Below, piece by piece: positions 11,816 to 26,789 of a stretch of DNA of 64,000 bases; position 1 is the stretch's first letter; each line of letters starts with the position of its first letter. The stretch comes from Annona cherimola (Eukaryota > Streptophyta > Magnoliopsida > Magnoliales > Annonaceae): contig CM059977.1 in NCBI GenBank assembly GCA_030490835.1, positions 20,379,335-20,443,334 of the forward strand. Direction: 5' to 3'. The position numbers were made by a program, and so were the translations under genes. Below the pieces are notes generated by a model, which ran no database searches, was not told where the DNA came from, and saw only the letters and a program-made list of their open reading frames with translations.

Positions 11816-12044
11816 GCTTCCCTTGTTAGAAATTTTAAATTTTTTTACCATAAAAGTAATAATTAGAAGTGGATGAAGTAAAGTTAAATAGGCAGCGAAT
11901 TTGTCATAGGAAAATGTTAAAAAAAAAAAAAAAAACAAGAGAAAAGGTAGCTCTTCCCAACCACACTCAAAGGGATATGAAATTATTAAAGTATCAAGGC
12001 TCCATTCGTACCGTGAAAAGAGTTTTTAGAGGTGGAGTGTTCAC

Positions 12045-12230
12045 GCCACCAGGGTGTAGCTAAGTTGGATTGCACAGTAATCTTTATGCTAGGTGACCCA
12101 ACCCAATTTCCAACTAGAGAAAGCGTTTTTCGCTCAGTTATTATAAGAATTTGTGTCTCTCATCTGTATTAGGAGCATATATCTTCTATTATTTAGGGTA
12201 AAATCCATTGAGAAAAAAAAAAAAAAAAAA
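12045..12230 (+). mobile_element. Possible second SINE (weak)
   Basis: GTGTAGCTAAGTTGG (about 12054-12068) resembles a pol III A box. A poor B-box-like GGTGACCCAACCC follows about 25 bases later, and the segment ends in a run of 18 As near 12212-12229. No target duplication was found, so this may be chance. Confidence 0.3.
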
Positions 12231-13489
12231 TTCTACTTGTGGATGAGTTATAAATCTAACAATAAAAAAGTAAAATTTTAATAAGAAATACATTTTTTAA
12301 AAAAAAAAAAAAACAAGAAGCAGTTTCGCGTTTGATGCTGTAGCATGGAAGTGTTATTGATATTCTTTGCGTTTACCCACCTCAGACCGTGATTTTATTT
12401 TTCAGTATTAGAGTTATCTAAAAATATACGAGAAGTCATTCCATTTTATGGGACTTTTGTGGTCTTTTACTCAGAATTTTAGGGAGACGACTTTTTCGAA
12501 TATTTCTCTAAATTTACCATTTTTATATTAATAGCTATTTATTTTGAATCCTTTACAAAAAAATTTCCCTTGTCAACAGAAGTCAAAAAATCTCACTTGA
12601 CTCACTTAATAATTATGACAGAGTGTAACACAATTTAAGAATTTAATTATATGATTCTAATCTTTTTTACACGTGTGAAAACTTCAACCGAAATTGATGT
12701 CAAGGATATTTGCGAACAAAATTCATAACTAAGAAATATTTTTTACCAAATCAATAATGACGGGAACATTTATAAAATTATGAAAGAAGGGGATTTAAAA
12801 GCAAATAGCTCTTTTTGGTGTGTATGGTAGTTTCGGTGTGTTTAAAAAAATTGTTGCATATTTAGGAGGTATAAACGCAATTTTAAAATTTGGAGGCAAT
12901 AAAACTTTAGAAGGTGTTACAAAGGATAAAGTATCCTTTAAAAATCATTTGTATGATGTTAATTCCAAAGATAACCACACATTTATATAAAACGCAAAAT
13001 GACCACATATTTTATCTCCAAAATGCTAAATATAATAATACCTTCATATTCAAACAAAAAACATTATACAAATTTTTAAAATAAAAAAATTGCCCTTGTC
13101 ATTTCTTTTAGAAGAGGGTGCGAGTGCAAATGAGTGATTGAGGTCAATTTTACTTTATGTTTTTTATATCATTTTATTAAATTTTTCATAAATATCGAAT
13201 TGGATCTACTTCTTTTTACTTTTATGTGGGGTAATATTATAACTCCATATTACTTTTATAGTCAATTTCAACGGCATTTTCGTATTTGGAATTAAAGATA
13301 AAATATGTAAACATCTATAATATTTTTATAAATGCGCGGTCATATATGTAAATATAGGGTTACTTTTGACATTCATGAGGCAACTTGGTAAAATTTTAAT
13401 ATAATTTTTTATATTTTTAATGCGACTTTTCATACCAATATGCATCATTACATTTTGGTGGTGTAAGTAAATGAGAAGTACTTCTATTA
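12231..13489. other. AT-rich intergenic DNA, nothing recognised
   Basis: About 1.26 kb of AT-rich sequence with scattered A runs (for example around 12298-12313). I found no gene, RNA or repeat with clear ends. Confidence 0.45.
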
Positions 13490-14125
13490 GTCCAAGCTAA
13501 GCAAATGTTTTGTTTAACCTATATAAAAAATTTATTTATAATATTTTTTATTTTTTCTTTATATACTTGTTTATCTAAGGGTGCGTTTGTCAATTAATAA
13601 AACATGTCAAGTTAAAACTTTTCAATCTAAAACTTTTCATTCTCTACAACTATCATATTTTTTTAATCATTTTTTCACATTTTCCTATACAATTACCCTA
13701 CTTTTCAATCATTTATACACAACTATCAACACAACTAACCTATCTATTTTAACTTTATCATCTTTACTACTCATCATTACCCCAATTATATCACATCATT
13801 TGACAACTTTTACTCTCCAAAAATTTTATTCATTACCAAACACACCCTAAGTGTATTTAACATATAAACCGAACTTTACCATTTTTGGATATGTGTATAT
13901 ATTTTTTCATATTTTAAAAAACAGGAGTATTTTCAATACATATATACATAGATATTTAAAAATCTTAAAAAATATGTATACATATATCTAAAAATAGTAG
14001 AACTTAGTTTATATATTAACTACACTTAGATAAATAAGTATATAAAAAAACAAAAAAAAATGTTATAAATAATTTTTTTGATGTGAGCTAAGTGAAAAAT
14101 TTGCTTAACCTAAGCTAACAAGATC
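13490..14125. mobile_element. Outer foldback element split by a Tourist-like MITE
   Basis: The left end has CCAAGCTAAGCAAAT and the right end GCTTAACCTAAGCTAAC, roughly inverted. Between them, outside the inner MITE, are 'gtgtatttaacatat' and 'actacacttagat' segments like those inside the foldback families at 8734 and 11445. The inner MITE at 13579-13847 interrupts the left arm with a TAA duplication, so the outer element is older. Confidence 0.55.
13579..13847. mobile_element. Tourist-like MITE, TSD TAA (269 bp)
   Basis: The tips are GGGTGCGTTTGTCAAT on the left and ACCAAACACACCC on the right, inverted, with a 3-bp TAA duplication at 13576-13578 and 13848-13850. A 3-bp TWA duplication with GGGTGYGTTTGG tips fits non-autonomous PIF/Harbinger (Tourist) elements. 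The same body occurs in at least eight other places in this window, with the next best copy at 42480-42760. It is non-coding, and the open frame through it has no meaning. Confidence 0.82.
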
Positions 14126-14599
14126 ATTTCTCTAAGTAAATTGCCCCCTCTTGTGATGGCGTAAAGAAAAGATGTCTTTTTCCTTGTATGTGTTTCATTC
14201 AGTCCTTTCCTCTCCTTAGTTTTACTCACACAGGAAGATAATAATCTAGCAAGATAATCACAAGATTGACAAATAATAGTAAATAAACTTTAAAAAACTT
14301 TTTATTTCCACTTCGGGTTGGGTCTACATATTTTCAAATAGAACTCAATTTTTCATTTTGTTCATAATTTTTATATTATGTTAAATTATAATGGAGATCA
14401 CACTTCGGTCGGCACTCAAAGCAGGGATTAAAACTGACGCACCCCCGCTGGTTGACCATTTTATTCGTAACTCAAGAAAGGATAAATAAACCTATCAAAA
14501 AAAAAAAAGGACAAATGATTAAAGGGACAATGTCATTACATCGGCGGAAAGGCCCATCTTTCTAAATGAGAAACAAGATATAAAAGCTAAAAAATTTCG

Positions 14600-14835
14600 C
14601 TCTGCTTGATAACGAGGAAAACAAATGGGAAAAAAAATAATAATAAAAATCTTCAAAAAGTGAAATAAAATTTTAAAAAATAATGATATGATGTGACAAC
14701 CATAATTATTAAACGTAAAGAGAGTAAAAATAAAATAAATAAGTTAGTTGTATAAAAATAGAAATAGTGGTTGAAAATATAGATAATAGTTTGAAAAGTA
14801 TGATTATTAGGTAGTCAAAATGTCAAATTACATTA
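14600..14835. mobile_element. Tourist-like MITE remnant
   Basis: It shares 'aataatgatatgatgtgac', 'taaaataaataagttagttg' and 'gaaaagtatgattatta' type segments with the complement of the 13579 element. Its ends are lost or mutated. Confidence 0.45.
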
Positions 14836-14921
14836 CAAGAGAAAAGTGAAGAAAAAATTTCTACAACTTTTTGACACACTTTTCCACATAGTTTATTTCT
14901 TTATATTTTTTCACACAGTCA

Positions 14922-14923
<2 letters not shown>

Positions 14924-14977
<54 letters not shown>
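14924..14977. repeat. (TA)n microsatellite
   Basis: An uninterrupted run of about 27 TA units directly abuts the palindromic MITE at 14978. Confidence 0.97.
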
Positions 14978-14980
<3 letters not shown>

Positions 14981-15302
14981 GCTGTTCCGGTGCAACGTCA
15001 CTGCACCGGAATAGCCGTGCAGTGGCCCCAAAATGGGGCCACATGATCATGAAATCATGATCTACTTCACCCATTGTATTTAGAATAATGTATTCTATTA
15101 CCATACCAATTTTCATCACAATCAGATACTTTAAAGTTGTTATTTACATTAAACTATTTTATTACGTTGGATTTGTACCATTTTCAGATGGGGCCCATAT
15201 ACATATCTGATTGGGATGAAAATTAGTATGGTTATAGAATACATTATTCTAAATACAATGGGTGGAATTCCGGTGCAGCGTCGCTGCACCTGATTATTTT
15301 CC
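14978..15302. mobile_element. Palindromic MITE lodged in (TA)n, copy 1
   Basis: This ~325-bp element sits between two TA microsatellites. The left tip is GAGGCTGTTCCGGTGCA and both ends carry nested small palindromes around CCGGTGCA...TGCACCGG. The left arm (ATGATCATGAAATCATGAT, then 'attgtatttagaataatg') is mirrored on the right by 'cattattctaaatacaatg'. The copy at 59417-59811 shares both tips and most of the arms. The TA-microsatellite location resembles the rice Micron MITEs. No ORF is meaningful. Confidence 0.8.
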
Positions 15303-15327
15303 TATATATATATATATATATATATAT
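15303..15327. repeat. (TA)n microsatellite between two MITEs
   Basis: About 12 TA units separate the palindromic element ending near 15302 from a related one starting at 15328. Confidence 0.95.
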
Positions 15328-15665
15328 GAGATCCGATCCTGTGCAGTCTGCTGTAAAATGGACCCCGCACATATTAGATTGTAATGAAACTTTATACACT
15401 CGTTTATCCATATATAAATCATACTTCAGACGGTTTAGATGTTGAAAAAACCACATTAAACTTGATATTTACATTAAACTATTTTATTACGTTGATTTTG
15501 CACCATTTTAAGATGGAGACTACACACATATTGGATTTGGATGAAAATTGGTATGGTAATAAAGTGAACAATTCTAAATATAATGAGTGGGGTGGATTTT
15601 CTATTTATGATCAGGTGGGGCCCACAGTGCATGGATTGCACGGTGCAGTCGCATGCACTTTATTT
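15328..15665. mobile_element. Related palindromic MITE, copy 2 (diverged)
   Basis: It starts GAGATCCGATCCTGTGCAG after the TA run and shares the core 'ttaaactattttattacgtt' and 'gatgaaaattggtatgg' with copies 1 and 3. The right side has GTGGGGCCCACAGTGCATGG and small palindromes around GTGCA. It lacks the GAGGCTGTTCC tip, so it is a subfamily. The open frame through it is an accident of the repeat. Confidence 0.65.
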
Positions 15666-15933
15666 GTTTTAATTCTAATCAGTTACATATCACATCATTC
15701 AGCCGTGGATTTCAAAAACTTCTCCGCCTAGCTTTTATCTCGCATTTTTTTACAGGTGACCAAAGGCTTTACATTTGATGGTGGGGTTTGGGGGTTGCAT
15801 TTACAACATTTCTTTTTATTGGCATCTAGAAGATTTTTATTTGGCTTTGCAAATTTGGCCATTGCACGACACGTGCGTGACTCAAACATATTGGAAGAAA
15901 AAAAATCAAGTACAGTTTTCTAATACGTAAGCC

Positions 15934-16032
15934 TCACTTGAAACTTCTGATAGCAACTGAGCGAAGATCCTCAACATTCCTGAGCTCATCTTCGTACCTG
16001 AAGTTTCCTTTGCTATAAAGGGGTCTTCCCTC
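15934..16032 (-). CDS. Orphan terminal-exon-like ORF, unknown protein
   Basis: After a plausible acceptor (ctag at 16036-16033) the minus strand reads 32 codons to a TGA. The peptide begins EGRPLYSKGNFRYEDEL and ends VEDLRSVAIRSFK. Its charged, balanced composition stands out against the low-complexity noise around it. I do not recognise the family and found no convincing upstream exon, although minus-strand 16150-16230 has an open stretch with an 'EDFRSGGGERIHW'-like sequence. It could be the last exon of a decayed gene, a transposon-carried fragment, or chance. Confidence 0.25.
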   Translation of the reverse strand, partial: EGRPLYSKGNFRYEDELRNVEDLRSVAIRSFK

Positions 16033-16036
16033 CTAG

Positions 16037-17210
16037 GATTACCTGTTTGACCAGTTTCCAAATAATAATATTTTAGCCTTCCATCAGAAACAGAAATTCT
16101 CCATCCCTTATTTTAATAAATTACCAATAATTTACTGAACTATATTGGGTGATTTGCCAATGTATTCGTTCTCCTCCTCCACTTCGAAAATCTTCAACTA
16201 CAACCATCAACTCCCCTTGAAAATTGCTTGGCACGAAAAAAATGACGAAGACTGGAAAATACTAATTTGGACAATGTAGAGGTAAAGACATCGAATAACA
16301 GAACATTTTAAGGGGAAATTATTGCAATAAAAGTAAATAAGGATATAACAGGCATAATATATATATATCGAAAAAAAGAAAATAATTATTTGAAATATTC
16401 GAGTCGAGTGCTTCCCATCCAAACAAGTCACTGGCTCGGTGATGGATGTGAAAAGATTTTAAAAAGCGAAAGTATAATGTTACATGACAGGAGCAATAAA
16501 TGTGTGTAAAAGAAAATGGGAAAATAGAGCAGGTATGATAAGATATGTGTATAGACAGATATGAAAAAATAATTAAAATATAAAAGTAAAAATAAAAAAT
16601 AAAAAAGTTAAATAATTAATTACTTTGACTTTTCCATTTTGATGGATTCCATTCCACTTACATATTACAAAACACTTCCTAAATTAGAATAAAAAAATGT
16701 AGTTGTACATAAAGATATGAAACAATTTTAAAATGCAAGGGTAATAACATAAAAAGTGAGGTAGGTAATTCAGAACTCGAGATATTAAATCATATGAAAA
16801 AGTGCGTTAAAAAAGCAGGAAAGTTTTTTTTCCCGTATATTAAAGAAATTTTAAATCCTAAATCAATATAACTCTACCACTTCTTTTTACATTCCAATTG
16901 GATGGTTATGGGGTATAAGGTATATCACCTGAAACGTGTGAAGAATTATCCACAACAAGATGAAATGGAAAGGAAATGCTAGTGGTTATGCTTGCGCCTG
17001 GATAGTACTGGAAATTGCACTGCATTGTAGTACAAGTCGATCTTTTTACAACAGAGTATTTGAGTTAAAGCTACAACATCAAAAACAAACATGAGAGAAT
17101 CCACTTCGACCTCAAAAAAGATAAAAAGAAAAGGAAGCCAAAAAACCAAAACACACAAATCAAGGAAACAGATCAGCAATCAATCAACCATAGCAAACGA
17201 TGAACATGAA
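16037..17210. other. Intergenic DNA with a Tourist-like remnant
   Basis: Roughly 16430-16690 keeps scattered Tourist-like internal motifs. The part from about 16900 to 17210 is the presumed 3' UTR of the ROP gene. Nothing else is recognised. Confidence 0.4.
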
Positions 17211-20381
<3,171 letters not shown>

Positions 20382-20784
20382 TCACCCAAAAGAATTCCAC
20401 CCAAAATCTCTCTCTACACTGCCACAGCAAGTCGAAAAGAAGTGTGTTTTCCTTCTGAAGGTGAAAGAGCGCGCAGCAGGGAAGCAGGAAATGAATGGGC
20501 GAATGGGGAAGAGCAGCCGAAGCCCTTTTGGGAAACTCCTCGCACTACCTGTCCTTCCTCGTTGTCTGGAAACCGGGACGAGAGCAAAATAGCTTTTCTT
20601 TTTTTTCTTCTTTTCTTTTTTTCCTTTTTAAGACAGAGAGTGAGAGACTAGCCTTTCAATCTTTCCTTTTCAACGGGCCAACGGGCTGGCCGACCGATGT
20701 TTATGGCTCCCTCCAAGCCCATTTAGGGCTTTCGGACCGTGTTTAAATCGCATCAACCCCAAATGCAACTTAAAAGCCACGAAT

Positions 20785-21240
20785 CACATGAAAGCATGTC
20801 TGTTTCGCCTATAACATTTATAAGTGCAATTATTTATATAAGCAGTTTCTATGCTTATCTTTATTTTTTTAATTTTAAAATATTTTTGTAAAGATTTAAA
20901 CCTTTTGTCATGTTTATCTACGTATATTTATTTATAATTTCAAAAATTATATTTATTATGAACTTTTATATACTATATTTATACTCTGTTTTCGAAATTT
21001 TTAATAATTTTATATTCGCTCTCAAAAAAATATACTATCTTTAGAAGATATAAGCTTTCGAATCAAACTTATTTTTAGTAGTAGAATAAAACAAGATGTA
21101 TTAAACATGATAAATGGTTTAAATTTTAAAAAAAAATATTTAAAATCTTTATTTCATTATAAACAGAAAATTTTCATTTTATATTTTTATTTTTTGAAAG
21201 ATATCCATACGTTAGCATCCGAGGTCAAAAACTGTTAAAA
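20785..21240. repeat. AT-rich dispersed repeat, first copy
   Basis: Long stretches match 57645-58010 in order: 'catgtttatcta', 'caaaaatta', 'aaaaatatactat', 'taaacatgataaat', 'tttaaaatctt'. Both are AT-rich with partly inverted halves, which suggests a foldback MITE family. The ends of this copy are unclear. Confidence 0.5.
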
Positions 21241-21432
21241 TCTTAAAAAAAATGGCCGGCTTGATACACTACATAGCCAAATAGGCCCATTTAGCATCTA
21301 GAACAACCTACTTGAACCCGTCAAAGCATGAACCCCAGAGCCCAAGCCTGATCATGATTTGCTTAAATTTCATGTTACTTGTTAGTTTGTAAAATTCATA
21401 TTTAAGTTGCTCCTCTTAGGAAATGAGATTCT

Positions 21433-21514
21433 CACAATTTTTACGTAAGTCTCATTTGATGAGGAAATAAAAGTCACAATTTTCATGTAAGTCCCCTTTG
21501 ACGATGAAATAAAA
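21433..21514. repeat. 41-bp tandem duplication
   Basis: Two adjacent copies start CACAATTTTTACGTAAGTC and CACAATTTTCATGTAAGTC and both contain a GATGA(G)GAAATAAAA-like end. A local duplication of no obvious function. Confidence 0.7.
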
Positions 21515-22511
21515 TTCAAGTATTTACATAGTTTCGTAATAAAGAGTGTAATTAGAGTTCTCTTCAACCCTAAGCCCCTAGTTCTAATCTTATTTATAAA
21601 TTATTAATCCTAATTTTTTGTGAAAATCAAGTTCTAGTTCAATTTCAAGCTGGAATTTAAGTTTATGAATTTGTTGTTCAAAAAAAAAAAAAAGTTTATG
21701 AATTTGTATTTATTTAAGAGCGATAAGCTTAGAATTTTATGTGAACATGTAATAACAGCAATACATGTAAGCAAACATAATAATAGACCGTCAAACTACA
21801 ATTTTTTTTAAAATATAGTAATATAAAAAATATATATTTAAAAGAAAATTTAACATTGAAAACAAGACAAAAGAAAAAATATATGAACATAAAATTAAAT
21901 GATGGAAATATAAAGATAAATAAAAATGATATACTTTATTTATAAAGATACTTTATTTATAATATGATAAACAACTTTATTTATAATATAATAAAAATAT
22001 GATAAACATGATTCGAACATAAATATAAATAATATAAAATTCTCAAATATAAAAAATATTGTTTAGATATTATATATATAACATATTTATAATAAATATG
22101 AAATGAAAAATCATTCTCAAGTTTTTTGGAAGTGCATTTTCACTCGTTCACCTAATTAGTGAACGCTTAAGCTGAATTGTAACAAGCTTTATCAATGCAT
22201 CCTATTGAAGGAACGTCATAGCAAATTCCAAAGGGAGGATGCTTTCTCAAAATCTCTTCTGGCACTCAAGGATCTGGTAATTCAACCAGACTTTTATGCA
22301 CGAGCATATAGAATCTCGGGATTCAGGTTATAAAAAAGTAAATTTCAACACCGTTTAGGATTTAGGCTCAACTCAGCCTAAATTACACCTCTAAACATAC
22401 CTTCTTAAAAGTATATAATTATGTTTTAATTATGAACATACTTAGGTCATCCATAGATGCACTGAAATATTATAAATAATTTAGATGGTTTAGATGTCAT
22501 ATTAACATCTT

Positions 22512-22960
22512 TAAAATTGATATGGACAACTTCTACATATACCTGGGAATCTTACTTTGAGTTTCACTTATACTTATAATTTTAAAAAAAAAATCTAAAT
22601 ATACTCATGTATTTTATCTAAAATTTCATTCATACCTATGCTCCTTTGTAAAATAACAAACATGCTCAAAACCAAATTATGAATTTATAAAGAAGAATTC
22701 ATATTCAAATTATGTATGATTCTTTAGCAAAAAAAGCATGGTTCTATATAGCTATAAAAATATTAAAAGCTCATTTTAATATGAATTTTTAGCATAAAGT
22801 TAAAATTAAATTTTAGGTATATTCGTTATTTCAAAAAGGACGATAGGTATGAATGTAATTTTGAGTAATGTATATGAGTATATTTAAATTTTTTAAAAGT
22901 TCATAGCTATAAATGAAATAAAAGATAAAATTAATGAGTATATGTGAATTTGCTCAATTA
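22512..22960. mobile_element. Long foldback element, family with 33345 and 61645
   Basis: The left arm carries 'cacttatacttataatttt', 'atatactcatgtattttat' and 'ttcattcatacctat'. The right arm carries their approximate complements ('ataggtatgaatg', 'tatatgagtatattta', 'ctataaatgaaat'). The arms span most of about 450 bp. It is non-coding. Two similar elements are in this window. Confidence 0.6.
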
Positions 22961-23428
22961 ATACATAAATCAAACAATTCTATGTTATTGACTTTACGCA
23001 TTCATCAAAGAAAGTTGTTTACATTTTAGATCTAATGCAATAAGTAAGTGAATTGCACGTCAAGGGGATACAAATTACCACAATTCGAGAACTATTGTCA
23101 TGCAACAGTTTACAATATTAGTTAGCATACCACCTTAATGAGCATGCTAACCATCTCACAAAAGTCTGTTGTTGTCGTGTGACAATTCAATCAATGTCCT
23201 GATCTCATGGAGGATGTTCGTAGCTGCAAAATCATGGTTGAAGTAGGGTTTAATGCAATCAGAAAATATGGAAGCCCAAGCAATTCTCTTGAGTCTTAGA
23301 TGGGTTGATGGCATGTCTTAAACAAAAGTTCATCTGTTTCTTTAATAAATGGGGAGGGTAGCTATCGTCCCTACGTAGGGACCGATAACTCAAAATCAGT
23401 AACATGATGTCTAAGTTCAAATGGTGTT

Positions 23429-23675
23429 TTGTTTCACATGTTTTTGAGAACAGGAAATGATATAGCCCATTATCTTATAGAAAACACTCTAAATGGTGAT
23501 ATCGCTGAGGCTCAATGGAAGGAAAATCCTCCGGTCCTGTGTAAAGATAAATATTTTTTGAATGAATTACCTAATAGTTCTCCCTCTCTAGTCTCTCAGC
23601 CCCTAGCGTTGATGGGAGCCTCTGTTTGAGGAGGTGCTATCAATTTTTTCTCCCTTAAAAAAAATTAAAAAATAT
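23429..23675 (+). pseudogene. LINE RNase H C-terminal remnant
   Basis: The frame reads FLRTGNDIAHYLIEN, then AEAQWKENPPVL. This matches the pattern of the last RNase H part of plant L1 polyproteins (H-x-x-R-x-GN-x-x-AH-x-L ... W-x-x-NPP) and the corresponding end of the LINE at 44-51.6 kb (LRQGNTVAHALAD ... WWGNPP). A stop is followed by 'caattttttctcccttaaaa', a usual LINE tail. Upstream parts are not recognisable, so it is 5' truncated and old. Confidence 0.5.
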
Positions 23676-24971
23676 CCTGATCTCCATTCTCGTCAAGGTG
23701 AGGTAGACCATTTGAACCCATTCACACAAATAAGTGTGAATAGGTTTCCCTTGAATGCTACCCAACTTATAAAGCCACGTTTGGTAACTTGTAAGTGTGG
23801 GAATTATGGTTTTTCCAAGGAATTTTATCAAGGTCAATAATCATTGTTTCATCAATCACACTATTTTTCTCAATTTTCTCCCTTTATTATACATATTTAT
23901 TCTAATTATACCTTTGTCATTTCTTATCAACCACACATTTATTAAAATATTCATTTTTTTCATTTCTTACTATTTGTGGCGATCTCACAATTTTACACGT
24001 AATCAAAAATGTAAACATCTGGAAAGGGGAAATGCGGCTTCCTATTTTGCAACGCATGCAGAGTCGAACGTGAAGATACCTGAGACAAAAGCCATTTGAC
24101 AGGGAGACATGTCTCCCTTGAAAATGATTCGTTCATTTGATACTCTGTTGGACCATGATGTGTGATACACAGTTACTTAGCATTTGGACTCAGATCTTAG
24201 ATTAAACAATCAAATCACGGAACCTTTTTAGGTAAAAGTAATTAATCGAGTGTGTTAATCTATGTTTGATTTAAATTTCTAATTAACATTATCCGTTTAT
24301 AGGCAGATGATCTCTTCTTACTCTAGTATATTGAATCATCGCAGTGGGAGATGATGGTTGGAAATTTGGTTTGGTGAAATGTCAGTGGTGGGTGGGTACC
24401 TGTTTGAAGTCCATTGATTGTCGCCCGAGTATCAACTGAGCAAAGGCCAATTGGAATTATCAATATCATTACGTGCATAACCTAGTTTTTCAGCTTTGGT
24501 GTTGGGTTGCAGGCGGTTTTGTCTTCTATTTTTTTTTTTTTTTTTTTTTGTTTTTCATTTGGAAGAGTAATATTCCTCGTAAATACATTAATATAAGATA
24601 CAAGAAAAGAAATTAAAAAATACTTTCAATAATGCCACGTGTGCAATTCGTCTTTTTTCAAAAAAAAAAAATTCCAAGGGTCTGCTACAAATATTTGAAG
24701 GCTATTATGACTGTCATCATTGCTAACACTTGCGAGGCAATTGCGTGGCACAACACTGAAACTTGGGAGCTGTGAGGCCCTCCGGCTCGTGATTGAATCA
24801 CTCCCACCTTAGAGTTTGGACCCCATTTGCTATTTCGCCATCATGCATGATAAGAGGCAAGATCTGAGCCGTTCATGCATGCATTTTTTGTGTTTGGGAG
24901 AGATAGGCCGTGGGACTAGAGAAAGGCCAATTTGATTTTTAAAAAAATCAGGAAAACCTGTAAAATTATCA

Positions 24972-25008
<37 letters not shown>

Positions 25009-26580
25009 TCCAAAAAAATATCCCCACCTTTTCCATCGTCCAAACATCAAAGTGTATGTGCATCATTCTTACTCACTGAACGTCACAACCAGCTGTAGAT
25101 ATAACGATATTGCCTTAGACTACAACAGTACAACCTGTTAAGATTTTTATTTTATTTTTAATTCTTGGTATTTTACAACTCAATCCAAGTATATATTGCT
25201 TCAATAAACAAAACATAAAAATTATTACATAATGGGCTCCAGTTGCATGTAAATATGAGCATTGAACCTCAATGCTTATACTTACATGAGCCCTCACTTT
25301 TTAAGTTTTTAACGTTCATGTTTGGGTTCAAGCACGAATTTTTTATATATACAATTTTATACGTTTAATTTTTAAATACTTTTAAATTTTCAAAATAAAA
25401 AATTATCTCTATTTCTTGAAACAACATTAAATGAAGATTCAGGCATCCTTTCTTTTGCTAAGTAATTGGAAAATTTGGTACCCAGAGTGTCATGAATGTT
25501 TTATTTTACTGAACGAACTTAGAAGTTTGGACATAATTTTTTGTGGACTCGTGCATTGAAGATGCTTTTAAAGACAATTTCTGAAAGCAAAAACATGTGG
25601 ATTCATAAATAGCTTGTAACTTAAGCTCATAAAACTTAATTTTATGAGCTTAATTTTACCTTAACTCTAACAATAACTGTACTTATAAAACTTAAATTTT
25701 AACTTTATTCGTAAAAATTAGGTTTAGATTGAGTTTCAAAGTGACAAATTTTCATTTAATTTAAGAGTAGCAAATTTAAGATGTTACATGAAGCAAAATG
25801 AACTTTTAAAGTCATGCGCCCGACGGTAAAAGATAACGGCTCTTACATGAATATACAATATCAACAAATCATATAAGCAAGAATAATAATACATACTTCA
25901 TTTTTTTATATCATAGAAAAATCGAACCTTTTAAAGTAGGAAGAAAATTAATTAATATAAATATAAATATAGAGGTATATGAAAATAATATAATTGCAAC
26001 ATAATAAACATGTATCTAAATATAAATATCAATATATAAATATGAAAAAATATTGTTGAAGTATTATATATTACATTTTATATTAAACATATAAATGTGA
26101 ATCGCGTTTGAACTTTGAACCATTTAAACTCTAACCTTAATATTATTTATAATCGAATTCCTCCGGATTGAGTTACACAAAAAAGCAAACTCTAAGCCTA
26201 AAAATTATAGAATTAGTTGGGCTGAGTTTGGGCTCAATCATGTCCAATCTGCATTCCCGCTCGTTAGAGGCAATTTTGACTCACAAAAGTACAAGTTATG
26301 ATAACATTCATTTGTGACATCCTAAAGCCAGCCTATCTTGGATGGCGCCGAGCATTAATGAAACTAGAGGTATTTTTCTATAGAAATTCATAAAAACATC
26401 TTAAAAAATTAGAAAATCTAAAATTACATATATGGAAAGTTCATGCTCAAGTCCACACATATGAAGCTCACACAAATGAATTTCAAAAAAAAAAAAAAAA
26501 AATTGTTACGCACAAGCGTGCGCATTGAGGCTAAATAGTCACACTTGCGTGCAATCAGCTGACAATCCGTTGTCATCATT
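23676..26580. other. Intergenic DNA, no gene recognised
   Basis: AT-rich with several long A/T runs and a (TTA)n microsatellite at 24972-25008. Near 23780-24000 a segment shows Tourist-like wording. Around 25255-25300 and 26510-26545 are single tips of the AGCATTGAGCCTCAA family. The block 24690-24920 is GC-richer but has no coherent ORF. Confidence 0.4.
24972..25008. repeat. (TTA)n microsatellite
   Basis: About twelve uninterrupted ATT/TTA units. Confidence 0.96.
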
Positions 26581-26783
26581 CGGACGCTGGTTCAATGCAC
26601 CCCGTGCAAAATGTCACTGATTTTAAAAAATTTAAAAAAATATCTATGAATCTCTAAAAATGATAAAAATTTATATATATATTAAATACACTTAGATTAA
26701 CAGTCATATAAAAAATGTTTCAAAAAAAATTAAAAAAATAGATAAAATACACCCGAGTGCATTGAAGATTGAACCAGCGTCCG
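26581..26783. mobile_element. Foldback MITE, family of 8734
   Basis: Left tip CGGACGCTGGTTCAATGCAC and right end TTGAACCAGCGTCCG are inverted repeats, with the GGTTCAATGCACC block shared with the element at 8734. The inner 'attaaatacacttagattaac' segment is also shared. A possible TCATT duplication is imperfectly placed. Confidence 0.75.
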
Positions 26784-26789
26784 AATCAT

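Noticed and set aside
13581..13850. 89-residue plus-strand ORF
   Set aside because: It lies exactly over the Tourist-like MITE, and the same DNA occurs elsewhere with other frames open.
15384..15731. 115-residue plus-strand ORF
   Set aside because: It runs through the palindromic MITE and shares DNA motifs with its other copies. The peptide has no protein-family character.
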